Shown here piece by piece: positions 62,701 to 64,000 of a DNA stretch of 64,000 nt. Each line of letters opens with the position of its first letter. The first letter of the stretch is position 1. The stretch is from the NCBI GenBank assembly GCA_013399695.1, contig VXAU01000772.1:1-64000 (forward strand). The letters are read 5' to 3'. The notes under the pieces were generated by a model. The model ran no database searches and had not been told where the DNA came from. It was given only the letters and a program-made list of their open reading frames with translations. Position numbers and translations under genes: made by a program. The stretch is from Formicarius rufipectus. Taxonomy: Eukaryota > Chordata > Aves > Passeriformes > Formicariidae.

Positions 62701-64000
62701 CTGCACAGCCACAGGCAGACAGTTGTGCTCCTGACCTCCCATAAACATTGAGGATGGCATTTGAGGCACAAAGACAACAGGACTCTGTGTTTGCTTGGTT
62801 TCCAGTTAAGCAATTAAATACACTCTCTCACTAGGAAGAAAAAATTGCCGTGTTTGATCCACCAAAAATTACAACCCCACTAATGGCATCTCTTGTAGGT
62901 GTGGGTTTTAACCTGTGGTAGATACCTGCTGCTTCAAAGTCCCTTTTCGAGTGCAGGAGGCAACAGCAGAGATGATGTGGGGACAGAGCCGGGCATTGAG
63001 GGGACTGCTGTGTCCCGTTCTGCACCCATTGGCACATGAGGAAGGCCATAGAAGGGGCACTCCTTAGATTTACACCTTCCCTGGCAAAGGCCTCAGCCGA
63101 TGGCGATGGCTGAGCTGCACTGCAGCCAGGGCTGAGGAGCACAGCCCGGGGCCAGGACCTTGGGCAAGCACAGACCAAAAGTGGTTCCTATGCAGTCCGA
63201 GTCTGGTTTGAGGTTTGTGTTTGCTTTATCATTTCACCCAAAAAGAGCATACTGGTAATGACCCAGTGGTTTATTTTCTCTGTTGCTGTAGACACCGTCA
63301 TCAAGTCAGAGTTTGCTGTAAATAAGTTGACAGTATAAAATGGTATTTCTTTTCTAACAATGTCAGTTCTCTGCCTGCTCTTTCTAGCCTGACTTTCAGG
63401 CATTTATTTTGGAAGATCTAGAAAGATAACTTACACAGTAATGTGGCTTGGCAATCACCTTAAATGCTGAAATGGGGCAGGAATACTTCCTGATGTGATG
63501 GCATTTGGGTTCAGGTCACTGCTGTAGCTGTGCCCCGGCCTTGCTCTGCCTGTGGCTGGGATAGTCTTTGGCAAGAGTCCCATCTTTACTTTTCCTTTTA
63601 GCCCAAGTGGGTGTCATTGCTTTAAGCTGCCAGGAGCCCAACACACAGCTACAGAAATAAATGTGCTATGACCTGATTGATTTATCTGCATTTTCTAACC
63701 CAGCAATTAATTCTGCTTTTGGGACACACAACCAAAGCAGCAAGCAGACTGCAAAGCCGGATCAGAGCTGATAATGTATTTCTCCCTCTGCAGTCCTGTG
63801 CTAGCACAGAGAACAGCCTATTAAGGAATAATCTCCCAGAGCATTATCCAGCCCCAGCAAGAACCGTCACTGGCTGCACGGCAGCAGGGCCGAGCCTGGC
63901 AGCGCCTGGAGACAGAGCAGGGACCCAGAGGTGCCAGGGGCAGGAGGGGGTGGCACCAGGGCCTGGGGAGAGGTGGTCACCCACTGCTGCCCTGCCAGGA
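56719..64000. other. intergenic DNA after the gap, no gene seen
   Basis: No exon with convincing protein homology on either strand. In mammals GABRP follows KCNIP1 on the same strand, but no GABA-A receptor exon could be recognised here. A T18 run lies at 58559-58576. The last 200 bases are GC-rich. Confidence 0.5.

Noticed and set aside
56719..64000. GABRP exons expected downstream by mammalian synteny
   Set aside because: No stretch with recognisable Cys-loop receptor or membrane-segment coding was found on either strand; the gene probably begins beyond the window.
1..64000. CRISPR arrays, operons, riboswitches or other prokaryotic systems
   Set aside because: The window is vertebrate nuclear DNA, and no regularly spaced repeat arrays were seen.

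Overview
The window is vertebrate nuclear DNA, almost certainly from a bird. It carries widely spaced exons with GT/AG splice sites, CR1 LINE tails of the avian type, and many solo LTRs of the kind common in passerine genomes. An RTE-clade LINE with a matching tRNA-headed SINE is also present. If this pair is the published AviRTE system, it would point to one of the few bird lineages that carry it, for example suboscine passerines. That lineage call is an inference from memory.

The only protein-coding gene I can support is KCNIP1 (Kv channel-interacting protein 1, KChIP1) on the + strand. Seven coding exons lie at 28034-28158, 36974-37043, 40625-40695, 42401-42508, 43446-43550, 44106-44168 and 47355-47402. 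They splice in one uninterrupted frame to 196 residues ending at a TAA stop. This is the whole conserved core of the protein: four EF-hands and the C-terminal helix. The short isoform-specific N-terminus lies upstream of the window, so bases 1-28033 are the 3' part of a very long first intron. A poly(A) signal lies about 215 bases after the stop, with possible distal signals up to about 51.1 kb.

The rest is intron or downstream intergenic DNA with old and younger insertions. One ERVL-like LTR family is present as copies at 1-16 (tail only), 6337-7040 (minus), 17730-18620 and 38750-39551; the last has perfect 5-bp target duplications. A second family is present at 14706-15711 (plus, perfect AATAG duplication) and 44815-45792 (minus). 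This inverted pair brackets six KCNIP1 exons inside the same pre-mRNA. A short 276-bp solo LTR lies at 53511-53786. CR1 3' ends lie near 21.56 kb (minus) and 23.1 kb (plus).

The most interesting pair is an RTE-type LINE at 18702-19931 and a SINE at 30752-30989. The LINE has the head-inverted, middle-deleted structure expected from twin priming and ends in an ATG microsatellite. The SINE has a tRNA-like head and ends in a sequence homologous to the 3' end of that LINE. The SINE sits inside a larger 435-bp insertion bounded by an exact 13-bp direct repeat, which leaves about 197 bp of unexplained 5' sequence. Bases 56013-56718 are an assembly gap. No functional RNA gene, CRISPR array or second protein-coding gene was found.
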